NCBI GenBank assembly: GCA_031390045.1
Contig: JANMTB010000016.1
Span: 1 to 56,066 of the forward strand
DNA length: 56,066 bases
Direction of reading: 5' to 3'
From: Aalborgiella sp031390045
GTDB taxonomy: Bacteria > Pseudomonadota > Gammaproteobacteria > Burkholderiales > Burkholderiaceae_C
Of this stretch, positions 41,887 to 50,822 are shown piece by piece. Below the pieces are notes generated by a model. That model saw only the letters and a list, made by a program, of their open reading frames with translations, was not told the DNA's origin and did no database searches. The number at the start of each line of letters is the position of its first letter. Position 1 is the stretch's first letter. The translations under genes were made by a program, and so were the position numbers.

Positions 41887-42504
41887 TTAGTTTTCAACGG
41901 CATCACTCATGGGTAACTCTGACTGTGATTCGTGCGCCGGCTTAGCGTCATCGCTACGCTCTAAATGCTCTAAATGTTCTAAAACCTGCTCTTGCAGGGG
42001 TCCTAATTCAGGCAATTGATCTAACGACTCTATACCCATATCGTCTAAAAACTGCTTGGTCGTGGCAAACAATGCCGGTCGCCCCACACTCTCACGGTGA
42101 CCAATAACTTCAACCCATCCGCGATCTTCTAACTGTTTCAAAATCAAAGCATTGATGGTGACACCACGAATATCTTCCATATCTCCGCGCGTAGCTGGTT
42201 GACGATAAGCAATAATCGCCAAAGTTTCTAAAACCGCACGCGTGTATTTGGGAGGCTTCTCTGGTGCTAACCTATCCAAGTATTCACGCATTTCAGGGCG
42301 ACTTTGAAAACGCCAACCGCTGGCCACATTGATCAATTCCACCCCTTTGACTGCCCAATCCTGTTGTAAGTCCAGCAGTATGGTTTTTAAAGTATCAGCG
42401 CCAATTTCTTCATCAAAAAGAACGCGCATATCACGCACCAACAAGGGCTGTTGTGCGCAGATTAGGGCAGTTTCAAGGATACGCTTAGCATCCAACGTAT
42501 TCAT
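41887..42504 (-). CDS. scpB: Segregation and condensation protein B
   Basis: This 205-residue protein has two winged-helix domains and partners ScpA and SMC in chromosome condensation. The block AVLETLAIIAYRQPATRGDM followed by GVT..ALI..LEDRGWV is the ScpB signature. An acidic C-terminal tail follows residue 175. scpA is not adjacent. The gene is 36 bases before rluB. Confidence 0.93.
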   Translation of the reverse strand: MNTLDAKRILETALICAQQPLLVRDMRVLFDEEIGADTLKTILLDLQQDWAVKGVELINVASGWRFQSRPEMREYLDRLAPEKPPKYTRAVLETLAIIAYRQPATRGDMEDIRGVTINALILKQLEDRGWVEVIGHRESVGRPALFATTKQFLDDMGIESLDQLPELGPLQEQVLEHLEHLERSDDAKPAHESQSELPMSDAVEN

Positions 42505-42653
42505 AATATTAAGTTTTCAAGAATAAAGCTGAATCAATCTGCGACTGCAAAGCACAGAGAGCTTTGCCACATCCAAATTCAAGTAATGTAGTTCTATAAA
42601 GATCTTTAAAGATCGATAGAGCAAGAATTCAAGCGACACGACGTAGTAAACGC
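42505..42653. other. rluD-scpB gap with two inverted repeats
   Basis: This 149-base gap contains a perfect palindrome GATCTTTAAAGATC (42601-42614) and a perfect seven-pair hairpin GCAAAGC/GCTTTGC (42547-42567, 7-base loop). Neither is followed by a U-tract on the - strand. They may be a terminator remnant for rluD or a regulatory leader for scpB. Confidence 0.45.
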
Positions 42654-43688
42654 TTATTTTGCAGACACCCCATTGTAACTTAGCCCCCAATTCGTCAAAG
42701 CCTGCTTGAAATCTTGAGGCAATGAAGCAACAAAATGCATTGCCTGACCCGTCACGGGGTGCTCAAACGCCAGTTGTTCAGCGTGCAAGGCTTGGCGCAG
42801 CATGCCTGCGGCCTGCGCACCACCATACACACTGTCTGCCACCAAGGGGTGACCAATATGAGCCATGTGAACCCGTATTTGATGGGTTCTACCTGTATGT
42901 AGTCGGCATAATATAAGGCAACCTTGCTCACAATTTTGTAGCAATTTAAACGAGGTTTTTGCAGTTTTTCCATACTGATTATCGTGCGCAACAACAGCCA
43001 TCCGCAGTCGATTCCTAGCGTCTCGACCAATCGATTCGCTCACATCGCGCTCTTTCGGTCCAGTCCAAGTGCGCAAGCCCAGCGCCAAATACAAGCGATT
43101 CACCTCTCTGGCAGCAATTTTTTGCACCAAAGCGTCCATCATCTGCCGTGTCCTTGCTACAACCATCAACCCACTGGTGTCTTTGTCAAGTCGGTGAACT
43201 ATGCCGGCCCTAGGCAGCAATACGGCATTGGGGTCGCGTTCGAGCAAACCATTCAACAAGGTTCCGCTCCAATTCCCAGGGGCTGGGTGCACTACCAGCC
43301 CCACAGGTTTGTTGATAACCCAAAGGTGTTCATCTTCAAAAATAACCTCAAAAGCCACTTTTTCGGGTTTAAAAGCCTGACTTTGCGGCGTTGCTTGCAA
43401 ATCAATCGACAATTGGTCGCCTGCTTTCACTTTACTGGCTGCTTTTGCAACCACTTGGCCATTCAGTCGCGCGGAGCCCTGCTCAATCAACTGTTTTAAG
43501 TAGCTTCGTGAGAATTCGCTGACCAGTTGAACCAAAGCGCTGTCCACCCTTAGCCCATGTTGAGCTTCGCCACAAACAAATTCGCGCGTCTCCTTGGTCT
43601 CTAAATCTTGCGAAAATTCCGCATCCGCTTCACTTTTCAAAAGCTCAATAGAACTTTCGGTAGATATAATAGATTTGCTAAGTTTCAA
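42654..43688 (-). CDS. rluD: 23S rRNA pseudouridine synthase RluD
   Basis: This 344-residue enzyme forms pseudouridines at positions near 1911-1917 of 23S rRNA. An S4 domain (about 45-95) precedes the RluA-family catalytic domain with GIVHRLDKDTSGL (Asp168). The first 40 residues are longer and more acidic than usual. The start is a TTG at 43688 with GAGG eight bases upstream. It diverges from bamD, the classic arrangement. Confidence 0.93.
   Translation of the reverse strand: MKLSKSIISTESSIELLKSEADAEFSQDLETKETREFVCGEAQHGLRVDSALVQLVSEFSRSYLKQLIEQGSARLNGQVVAKAASKVKAGDQLSIDLQATPQSQAFKPEKVAFEVIFEDEHLWVINKPVGLVVHPAPGNWSGTLLNGLLERDPNAVLLPRAGIVHRLDKDTSGLMVVARTRQMMDALVQKIAAREVNRLYLALGLRTWTGPKERDVSESIGRDARNRLRMAVVAHDNQYGKTAKTSFKLLQNCEQGCLILCRLHTGRTHQIRVHMAHIGHPLVADSVYGGAQAAGMLRQALHAEQLAFEHPVTGQAMHFVASLPQDFKQALTNWGLSYNGVSAK
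43665..43670 (+). promoter_or_regulatory. bamD: Candidate -10 (TATAAT) for bamD
   Basis: A perfect TATAAT lies on the + strand within the first codons of the divergent rluD, about 80 bases before the bamD start. No good -35 is seen, so the call is weak. Confidence 0.3.
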
Positions 43689-43750
43689 GAAGGCGGCCTC
43701 AGATGTTTTATATCAAATTATCAACTCTATTTCATGAGTTCAAAAACACG

Positions 43751-44560
43751 ATGAAAAATCAACTACCAATTAAGGGATTGCAATCCACATTTCTTGCTGC
43801 TTTTGTCAGCCTTGGTCTTTCTGCTTGCTCTAGTATTACTGAGGATAAATCTGAAAACTGGAGTCCTAACAAGATTTATGCAGAGGCTAAATCTGAAGCC
43901 AACGATGGCGCGTATGACAAAGCTATTCCGCTTTACGAAAAACTTGAAGGCCGCGCCGCTGGCACCCCTTTAGCGCAACAGGCTCAGCTAGATAAAGCCT
44001 ACGCCCAGTTCAAAAATGGTGACCAAGCGCAAGCCATTGCCACGATTGATCGATTTTTAAAACTTCACCCTGCCAGCCCTGCGCTCGACTACGCGTTGTA
44101 CCTCAAAGGCACCGTCAATTTTTCTGATAATTTAGGTTTTTTTGGTTCATACACAAGACAAGATTTGTCCGAGAGAGATCAAAAAGCAGCCAAAGAGTCT
44201 TTTGAAGCCTACAAAGAACTCGCTGCGAAATTCCCAGACTCTAAATACACCTCTGACGCCAAGCAGCGCATGACTTACATTGTTAATTCACTGGCTTCAT
44301 ACGAAGTGCATGTGGCCAGATATTACTTTTCACGTGGCGCATATGTCGCAGCTATCAACCGCGCGCAAATCGCTATAACTGATTACCGCGATGTGCCAGC
44401 ACTTGAAGAAGCAATGTATATCATTTACAAGTCCTACGAGGCCTTGGAAATTGTCCAACTTCGTGATGATGCAAAACGCATCATGGAGGCATCTTTCCCT
44501 AAAAGTGAGCTTTTATCTGGCAACAAAGCTGGCACACGAAGTTGGTGGAAATTATGGTGA
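43751..44560 (+). CDS. bamD: Outer-membrane assembly lipoprotein BamD
   Basis: This 269-residue essential lipoprotein of the BAM complex has a lipobox LSAC (Cys26) and about five TPR units; SEANDGAYDKAIPLYEKLEG, the LKGTVNF...GFFGSY block and YYFSRGAYVAAINRA are family hallmarks. I chose the ATG at 43751, giving a normal signal peptide; an ATG at 43703 would add 16 residues. It diverges from rluD and converges on dinG with 20 bases between. Confidence 0.93.
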   Translation: MKNQLPIKGLQSTFLAAFVSLGLSACSSITEDKSENWSPNKIYAEAKSEANDGAYDKAIPLYEKLEGRAAGTPLAQQAQLDKAYAQFKNGDQAQAIATIDRFLKLHPASPALDYALYLKGTVNFSDNLGFFGSYTRQDLSERDQKAAKESFEAYKELAAKFPDSKYTSDAKQRMTYIVNSLASYEVHVARYYFSRGAYVAAINRAQIAITDYRDVPALEEAMYIIYKSYEALEIVQLRDDAKRIMEASFPKSELLSGNKAGTRSWWKLW

Positions 44561-44580
44561 TAACTGTATCGATGTCTGCA

Positions 44581-46578
44581 TCAATGCGTTTTAACTAAAA
44601 CACCTAATTCTGCAAGGAAATCATCGTGCGATTGCAATTGCCGCATGGGTGGTAAAGCGGACAAGATTTTGCGGCCATAACCCATTTGGGTGAGGCGCGT
44701 ATCGCAAACAACTAACATGCCTCTATCACTTTCACGCCTAATCAATCTGCCTGCACCTTGTTTTAAAGACACTGCTGCTTCAGGCACAAAATAATCGATA
44801 AACGAGTTTTTGCCATTCTGCTCTAACCGTTTAGTGCGAGCTTCTATCAATGGATCGTCGGGGGGTGGAAACGGCAGTTTATCGATCACCACAAGAGCGA
44901 GCTCGTCCCCCGGTATGTCTATCCCTTCCCAAAAAGAAGCTGAGGCCACCAAAACACAAGCGCTGCGACCCTGAGATGCCCCCTCACGAAAACGAGCTAA
45001 AAGCTCGCGTTTTGGCAGGTTTCCTTGAATCAATATTTCAATATCCAGTCTTTCGTTGAATTGCTGCTCAAGTGCTGCGCCTATGGTTCGCAATGCTCGC
45101 AGAGTCGTGGTCAACACCAAAGTTCGTCCCACTAAAACATCAATGGCTTGTCCCGCCAAACTGGCGACTTCAGCGCTGTGCCCAGGGTCACTTGGTTTAG
45201 GCAAATATTGCGGCACATAAACTGACGCTTGGTTCAAATAGTCAAACGGGCTTGATACGCGCAATACCTCCGCATCTTCAAGTCCACATGGTTCTGTAAA
45301 CCATTTGAGTTGCGGCTCGTGCCCAAGAGTGGCAGAGGTAAATATCCATGATTTATGCGCCTGCGGTTCATTGGGCGCACTTAATTTCAGCATCTTATTT
45401 TTGACAGATTCAGCGATGTCTAATGGCGACTCTACCAAGCGAAGCTGCTGTCCCACTTCAACCCATCTGACCGCGTCGGCTGGGCAAGTTTGCAAAAATC
45501 GTTCAGCGCGTTGACCCAACTCTTGTGAGCGTACGCTCAATCGCTCAAAATCTGGCGCAAGATCGTTAACCATCAGTAAGGCAGCGCGCAGATGCTCACA
45601 AGCTTGGCAAACCAGATTGATCGCGGCTAACCAAGCGGATTGATCTATGCCCTCTGGCTCAAGACTTGTCCATCGCAGTTTAGCACCTTGCCATTGCTTA
45701 CCCGCAGACAACCGCAGTTCTCGCGCAGCACGCTCAAGGCCAGAAGTTAAACTGCTCCAGTCCTGTAAACCTCTTGCCAGTTGCAAACCTGCTGCCAAGG
45801 TATCTCGCCCCAAATCAAGCAACTGCCCTGTCGTTAGCTGCGCACCCAAGAATTGAACGCCGGTTTCATTGAGTTGATGTGCTTCGTCGAAAATGACCAC
45901 GTTAACGGTTGGCAGCAGCTCCGCCATGCCAGAATCTTTAACCGCCAAATCGGCAAAAAACAAATGGTGATTGATCACCACCACATCAGCGGCCATGGCT
46001 TCTTTTCTTGCCAAATTAACGTGACAAGGTTTGAATTTAGGACATTGCGCGCCTATGCAGTTGTCTCGCGTAGATGTGATTAACGGAATAACGGGGGACC
46101 TCTCGTCCAAACCTGCCAACTCAGCCAAATCGCCATTTCGTGTCACTTGCGACCATTTTTCGACTTTTGCTAATGTGGCGTGTGCCGCACGGTCTGACTG
46201 CTGCGTGTCATTTCGCGCCATCTCCATGCGATACAGACATAAATAGCTTGAGCGACCTTTCAGCAAGGCCATTCGTACAGGTAGATTTAATATTTTCGCA
46301 ATATGAGGTAGATCACGACCAAAAAGCTGATCTTGTAATGCTTTGGTAGCAGTTGACAATACCACGCGCTCGCCACTGAGCAGTGCGGGCACCAAATACG
46401 CATAAGTCTTGCCAACCCCTGTTCCGGCCTCGACGACTAATACAGTGCCTTGTTCGATGGATCTAGCAACAGACACTGCCATCTGCGTTTGCCCAGTGCG
46501 CGGCATGAAATATGTATCACTTTGGGCTATCAATCCATGTTCAGCAAATACATCTTCAACTCGCGACTCAAAATTCAT
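44581..46578 (-). CDS. dinG: ATP-dependent DNA helicase, DinG/YoaA family
   Basis: This 665-residue superfamily 2 helicase is related to XPD. Walker A is AGTGVGKT (about 51-58) and Walker B is DEAH (231-234). Four cysteines fit an iron-sulfur domain (Cys114, 174, 179, 185). The C-terminal helicase motif includes QGAGRLIRRESDRG. Such enzymes unwind R-loops, D-loops and G-quadruplexes. The ATG at 46578 suits the family start; a longer frame to 46656 lacks support. YoaA and DinG cannot be told apart surely by eye. Confidence 0.88.
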   Translation of the reverse strand: MNFESRVEDVFAEHGLIAQSDTYFMPRTGQTQMAVSVARSIEQGTVLVVEAGTGVGKTYAYLVPALLSGERVVLSTATKALQDQLFGRDLPHIAKILNLPVRMALLKGRSSYLCLYRMEMARNDTQQSDRAAHATLAKVEKWSQVTRNGDLAELAGLDERSPVIPLITSTRDNCIGAQCPKFKPCHVNLARKEAMAADVVVINHHLFFADLAVKDSGMAELLPTVNVVIFDEAHQLNETGVQFLGAQLTTGQLLDLGRDTLAAGLQLARGLQDWSSLTSGLERAARELRLSAGKQWQGAKLRWTSLEPEGIDQSAWLAAINLVCQACEHLRAALLMVNDLAPDFERLSVRSQELGQRAERFLQTCPADAVRWVEVGQQLRLVESPLDIAESVKNKMLKLSAPNEPQAHKSWIFTSATLGHEPQLKWFTEPCGLEDAEVLRVSSPFDYLNQASVYVPQYLPKPSDPGHSAEVASLAGQAIDVLVGRTLVLTTTLRALRTIGAALEQQFNERLDIEILIQGNLPKRELLARFREGASQGRSACVLVASASFWEGIDIPGDELALVVIDKLPFPPPDDPLIEARTKRLEQNGKNSFIDYFVPEAAVSLKQGAGRLIRRESDRGMLVVCDTRLTQMGYGRKILSALPPMRQLQSHDDFLAELGVLVKTH

Positions 46579-46636
46579 CAATTTTCTTTTTCCGTATAAC
46601 TGGCTTAGTAAGGTGATTTTGTTGCTAAAAATAGTT

Positions 46637-46648
46637 GCAGTTAACTGC
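46637..46648. promoter_or_regulatory. 12-bp palindrome GCAGTTAACTGC between dinG and PP2C gene
   Basis: A perfect inverted repeat lies in the divergent promoter region. On the + strand a TAATAT follows near 46670. It could be an operator shared by both genes; it does not match the LexA consensus. Confidence 0.35.
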
Positions 46649-46726
46649 GTAAGCACAGTTGCAAGCTGGATAATATGACCAATTCAATTTTTCAACGCTG
46701 CATTTCGTTCGCCTCCTGCCCAGTAT

Positions 46727-47476
46727 ATGACCAAAGCTATCTCTTTCAGTGCATCTTCGGGCATTCACCAAGGCGACAGAGAAAGCCAACAAGATCGGGT
46801 TTGCTTGTTTCGCAACATGCGCGAGCCTAATTGCATACTTGCCATAGTAGCTGATGGCATGGGCGGTCTAACTGGAGGTCGCAAAGCTGCTGACCAAGTG
46901 ATGCTGACCGCCGAGCAACTCTTTCGATCATTCAATTCAAAAACAGACAATTCGCCACATTTGCTCGAGCGGATTGCTTTAGATGCGCACATGGTGATTG
47001 GTTTGACGGCAATGGCTTCAACCGACCAACCGCACACAACCTATGCTTCATTCATCGTTACTTCTGGTGGCGCCTGCCATTGGACGCATGTGGGTGATTC
47101 TAGAATTTATCATTTCCGTCACGAGCTTCTCGTTCATCGCTCTAGCGATCATTCGTACGTTCAATCTTTGGTAGATAGCAAAGAAATCACGTCCGAACAA
47201 GCTCTAAATCATCCGCAATCCAACATTTTGACCCAATGCTTGGGTAGTAAGGTAACGCCCAAAGTGTCGCACCATAGCATTGGCAAATTACACAGCGGTG
47301 ATGTGGTGATGGCGTGTAGCGACGGCGTTTGGCCTTACTTCAGTGATACAGAAATGGGCGCAATACTTGAAAATTGCAACCCTAGAGAAGCCACCGAATT
47401 GATCATCACGACGGCACGCTCTAGGAGCCGTAAACGCGGCGATAACTTGTCTATTGCCATTGTGAAATACAGCTAA
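46727..47476 (+). CDS. PP2C-family serine/threonine protein phosphatase
   Basis: This 249-residue cytoplasmic protein has the metal-binding aspartates of the PPM family: Asp23 (DRESQQDR), Asp43 (VADGMGG), Asp124 (HVGDSRIY), Asp199 (CSDGVW) and Asp239 (RGDNLSIAIV). It should dephosphorylate Ser/Thr proteins with Mn or Mg. No kinase or FHA gene lies nearby. It diverges from dinG and converges on the coiled-coil gene. No ribosome site is clear before ATG 46727. Confidence 0.88.
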   Translation: MTKAISFSASSGIHQGDRESQQDRVCLFRNMREPNCILAIVADGMGGLTGGRKAADQVMLTAEQLFRSFNSKTDNSPHLLERIALDAHMVIGLTAMASTDQPHTTYASFIVTSGGACHWTHVGDSRIYHFRHELLVHRSSDHSYVQSLVDSKEITSEQALNHPQSNILTQCLGSKVTPKVSHHSIGKLHSGDVVMACSDGVWPYFSDTEMGAILENCNPREATELIITTARSRSRKRGDNLSIAIVKYS

Positions 47477-47508
47477 AACGGAGAATCCGTAATTCTGACT
47501 TTTCCGTT
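47477..47508. terminator. Possible bidirectional terminator between converging genes
   Basis: AACGGA (47477-47482) can pair with TCCGTT (47503-47508), and a competing stem ACGGA/TCCGT with a 3-base loop is nested at its left. A short T-run precedes the right arm. It is weak and overlaps the stop of the coiled-coil gene. Confidence 0.3.
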
Positions 47509-48271
47509 ATCTAGCGATCTCAGCCGCGGATGGTGTGGGTAAGGATGCAGATTTTGGCTTCGTTTTAGCAGCTTGTTTTTGCACCAATTCATTTTTATGT
47601 GCTTCGGCCTGCTGTAACTTCTTAGTGTAGCTTGCCGTTTGAGCGCTCGATTGCGATTGCTTGTTAGCCCGCAATTGCGCTTTTTTCTGATTTGCAGCCA
47701 ACTTTTGATTTGCTTCTGTAACACGCTTATTCGCAGCATTGAGACGTTGTTGCTCGTCCCTTGGCATTTTCTCAATGCGAGTTTTTGGCTCTTTTGTAAT
47801 TTTTGCAGTTTTAGGTTGTTTATCTAGATTTTCAGCGCTTTCTGATTTCAAGGATGCTGAAGATTCTTTAGATTTATTTGTTACATCAGACTTCTCTTTG
47901 CTGTCTTTTTTTTCTTGAAATGCTTTTTCTTTTTGCGAACGAAGCAGATTGTTTAGTTCAAGCTCTCTGCGCTTGGTATCGTTTAAGGCGGCTAACTTCT
48001 CAGTTTTGACGTCTTTGAGACAACTGCTCACAGCAAATTTTTTGTAACAAGCGCCTTCTTGTAGTTTCGATTTTGCTTCAATTGCTAATTTTTCTTGCTT
48101 AATTTTGGCTAATTCTGTTGTCACATTTGATCCAAGTGGATTGCTTGTATTTTCAGAAGTAATTTGAGCTGTGGCCGTTGCATTATATGCCTGAATAGCT
48201 ATTAAAAATATAGCAATTGAAATAGTATATAAAGTTTTCAAAGTCACTAAAACGTGAAAAAAATATTTCAT
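47507..48271 (-). CDS. Secreted Lys/Ala-rich coiled-coil protein of unknown function
   Basis: This 254-residue protein has a hydrophobic N-terminal signal (about 8-35) and then a long charged region rich in Lys, Glu, Ala, Gln and Ser, probably coiled coil. A Cys pair in ACYKKFAVSSCL (about 74-85) could form a disulfide in the periplasm. As I recall, similar CYxxFAVxxC proteins occur in other Comamonadaceae at this place, next to zapE; I know no function. The start overlaps the zapE stop by four bases (ATGA). Residues 20-35 are encoded by a palindromic repeat, so part of the signal peptide derives from it. Confidence 0.75.
   Translation of the reverse strand: MKYFFHVLVTLKTLYTISIAIFLIAIQAYNATATAQITSENTSNPLGSNVTTELAKIKQEKLAIEAKSKLQEGACYKKFAVSSCLKDVKTEKLAALNDTKRRELELNNLLRSQKEKAFQEKKDSKEKSDVTNKSKESSASLKSESAENLDKQPKTAKITKEPKTRIEKMPRDEQQRLNAANKRVTEANQKLAANQKKAQLRANKQSQSSAQTASYTKKLQQAEAHKNELVQKQAAKTKPKSASLPTPSAAEIAR
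48168..48214 (+). repeat. Palindromic repeat, copy 8 (in signal peptide of coiled-coil gene)
   Basis: A forward copy: GCTGTGGCCGTTGCATTATA, then TGCCTGAATAGCTATT and an ATAGC arm. Read on the - strand it encodes AIFLIAIQAYNATATA, in the same frame as the odhB copy. Confidence 0.8.
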
Positions 48272-49365
48272 ATCAAATTTGTATCAACCAAACGACGTTC
48301 CAAATTCAAATACTCAACCGATTGCATTTCACTGATTCTAGAAACGGTTCTAGGAAATTCATGTGCCAGCGGGCCCTCTGTGTATAACGCGTCAGGTGCA
48401 ACCTCAGCTGACATGATAAGTTTAACGCGCCTGTCATACAAAACATCAATCAACCAGGTAAAGCGCCGTGCTTCACTGGATAAACGTGGCGGCATAGAAG
48501 GAACATCGCTGAGTAACACAGTGTGAAACTGTGTGGCTATTTCAAGATAGTCATTTTGCGAACGCGGACCACCGCATAGAGTTTTAAATTCAAACCAGAC
48601 CACGCCGCCAGCTTTGCGTCGAGCTTGAATTTCACGAGCCTCAATATGTAACACAGGGTCTTCATCCGGTGATTCGGCTAATTTGGCAAAAGCTTCACTC
48701 ATATCTGTATCCGCCTTATCACCCCAAGGCTGATGGTACATTTTGATTTGCTCAAGGGTGCGGCTTCGGTAGTCCATCCCATTGTCGACGTTCACCACCT
48801 CTAGGTTTGCATTAAGCAAATCAATCGCTGGCAAAACTCTGTCCCTGTGCATACCACCGGGGTATAAATCATCAGGTTTGAAATTAGAAGTCGTCATAAA
48901 GCCGACCCCCTGCTCAAACAATGCTGTCAAAAGACGGTGCAAAATTAGCGCATCGGTAATTTCTGAGACATGAAACTCATCAAAACAAATCAAGCGGAAT
49001 CTCTTAGCCATGCGCTTGGCTAACTCGTCAAGTGGGTTCACGATGCCTTGCAAATCGCGCAACTCACGATGTACCTCACGCATGAATTCGTGGAAATGCA
49101 AACGCGTTTTTCGTCTGATGGGCACGGCGGTATAAAAACAATCCATCAAAAAGCTTTTACCCCGGCCTACCCCACCGTAGAGGTATACACCACGTGGCAC
49201 AGGTGGGTGGTTTAGCAATTTTTTGATAGCGTTGGAGCGTTTCTCTTTGTACTCACTCCATTCAAGCGCACATCGCTCTAGCGCGTCGACTGCGCGAAGC
49301 TGAGCAGGATCACTTTTGTAACCCCGCGTTGCTAATTCAGCTTCATATGCCGCTCGTACTGACAT
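48268..49365 (-). CDS. zapE: Cell-division ATPase ZapE (AFG1 family)
   Basis: This 365-residue AAA-type ATPase acts at the division ring under stress in E. coli. Walker A is GGVGRGKS (64-71) and Walker B is LICFDEF (125-131); the following block EITDALILHRLLTALFEQGV and the sensor TSN match the family. It follows lpdA by 21 bases, a pairing I recall in Comamonadaceae. Confidence 0.93.
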   Translation of the reverse strand: MSVRAAYEAELATRGYKSDPAQLRAVDALERCALEWSEYKEKRSNAIKKLLNHPPVPRGVYLYGGVGRGKSFLMDCFYTAVPIRRKTRLHFHEFMREVHRELRDLQGIVNPLDELAKRMAKRFRLICFDEFHVSEITDALILHRLLTALFEQGVGFMTTSNFKPDDLYPGGMHRDRVLPAIDLLNANLEVVNVDNGMDYRSRTLEQIKMYHQPWGDKADTDMSEAFAKLAESPDEDPVLHIEAREIQARRKAGGVVWFEFKTLCGGPRSQNDYLEIATQFHTVLLSDVPSMPPRLSSEARRFTWLIDVLYDRRVKLIMSAEVAPDALYTEGPLAHEFPRTVSRISEMQSVEYLNLERRLVDTNLI

Positions 49366-49386
49366 TGCCTTGGCGACTTGGTGGCT

Positions 49387-50805
49387 TTAGAAATTCAAGG
49401 TTCGCTTGTCTACTGCCAAAGCAGCTTCTTTAGTTGCCTCGCTCAGCGATGGATGCGCATGGCAAATTCGAGCAATATCTTCAGCGCTTGCTCTGAACTC
49501 CATAGCTACAACGCACTCAGCAATCAACTCGCTCGCCATAGGGCCAACGATATGAACACCTAAAATTTCGTCAGTCTTTGCGTCTGCGAGCATCTTGACC
49601 ATACCAGTGGTGTCACCCAAAGCCCGCGCACGGCCATTTGCCATGAAGGGGAAAGTGCCAGCCTTAAATGCACGACCAGCCGCTTTGAGCTGCTGCTCGG
49701 TTTGTCCAACCCAAGCAATTTCAGGGTTGGTGTAAATCACCCAAGGAATGGTGTTGAAATTTACATGTCCATGCTGGCCCGCAATGCGCTCTGCCACGGC
49801 CACACCCTCTTCTTCAGCTTTGTGCGCCAGCATAGGGCCACGAACGACGTCACCCACAGCCCACACGTTAGGCAAATTGGTTTTGCAATCACCATCAACC
49901 ACGATAGCACCGCGTTCATCCAATGCCAAACCAACGGTTTCAGCACCTAAACCAATGGTGTTAGCAACACGACCAATCGAGATGATTAGCTTGTCAACAT
50001 CCAAAGTTTGCGCTTCGCCTTTGGCATTGGTATAGGCAATTGAAACGGCTTTTTTACCGTTTTTGATCTCCCCGACCTTAACACCCAGCTCAATCTTCAA
50101 ACCCTGCTTCACAAACGCTTTGTGAGCTTCTTTGGCGATTTGCTCATCGACAGCACCAAGGAAGATCGGCAAACCTTCCAAAATCGTCACCTCAGAGCCC
50201 AAACGACGCCACACAGAGCCCATTTCTAAGCCGATGACGCCAGAACCAATCAAGCCCAGCTTCTTCGGCACAGCGCCCATGCGCAAAGCGCCATCGTTTG
50301 ACAAAATGTTTTCTTCGTCAAACGGTGTGCCCGGCAGAGCACGTGCATTCGAACCTGTTGCCACAATGATGTGTTTGCCTTGAATCAACTCTTCACCGGC
50401 TTTAATCTCGTAGCCACCGTCTTTAGCTACAACAAACGAGCCACGACCGTGGAAAAACATAACCTTGTTTTTTTTTAACAAGTACACAATGCCGTCGTTA
50501 TTTTGTTTAACCACGGTGTCTTTGCGTGCCACCATTTTTGCCAAATCAAGGTTCAGCCCTTTGACCTCGATGCCATGATCCGCAAAGTGATGACTAGCAT
50601 GGTCAAAATGCTCTGATGATTGCAGCAAAGCTTTAGACGGAATGCAACCCACATTGGTACAAGTACCCCCCAAAGCAGGCCCACCTTTAGCGTTTTTCCA
50701 CTCGTCAATACAAGCAACGTTAAAACCCAATTGCGCCGCCCGAATAGCCGCAATATACCCACCAGGCCCACCGCCGATAACGACGATATCAAATTGTTTA
50801 GACAT
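49387..50805 (-). CDS. lpdA: Dihydrolipoyl dehydrogenase (E3)
   Basis: This 472-residue flavoenzyme reoxidises the dihydrolipoyl group of 2-oxoglutarate dehydrogenase with NAD. The FAD loop GGGPGG (11-16), the redox disulfide GGTCTNVGC (Cys49, Cys54), the NAD loop GSGVIGLEMG, and the C-terminal HAHPSLSE with the catalytic His451-Glu456 pair are all present. It follows odhB by 17 bases and is the third gene of the operon. Confidence 0.96.
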   Translation of the reverse strand: MSKQFDIVVIGGGPGGYIAAIRAAQLGFNVACIDEWKNAKGGPALGGTCTNVGCIPSKALLQSSEHFDHASHHFADHGIEVKGLNLDLAKMVARKDTVVKQNNDGIVYLLKKNKVMFFHGRGSFVVAKDGGYEIKAGEELIQGKHIIVATGSNARALPGTPFDEENILSNDGALRMGAVPKKLGLIGSGVIGLEMGSVWRRLGSEVTILEGLPIFLGAVDEQIAKEAHKAFVKQGLKIELGVKVGEIKNGKKAVSIAYTNAKGEAQTLDVDKLIISIGRVANTIGLGAETVGLALDERGAIVVDGDCKTNLPNVWAVGDVVRGPMLAHKAEEEGVAVAERIAGQHGHVNFNTIPWVIYTNPEIAWVGQTEQQLKAAGRAFKAGTFPFMANGRARALGDTTGMVKMLADAKTDEILGVHIVGPMASELIAECVVAMEFRASAEDIARICHAHPSLSEATKEAALAVDKRTLNF

Positions 50806-50822
50806 TTTTAATTCCTTGAAAT

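Noticed and set aside
46637..46662. LexA (SOS) box upstream of dinG
   Set aside because: CTGTGCTTACGCAG on the - strand has only eight bases between CTG and CAG; the LexA site I know needs ten.
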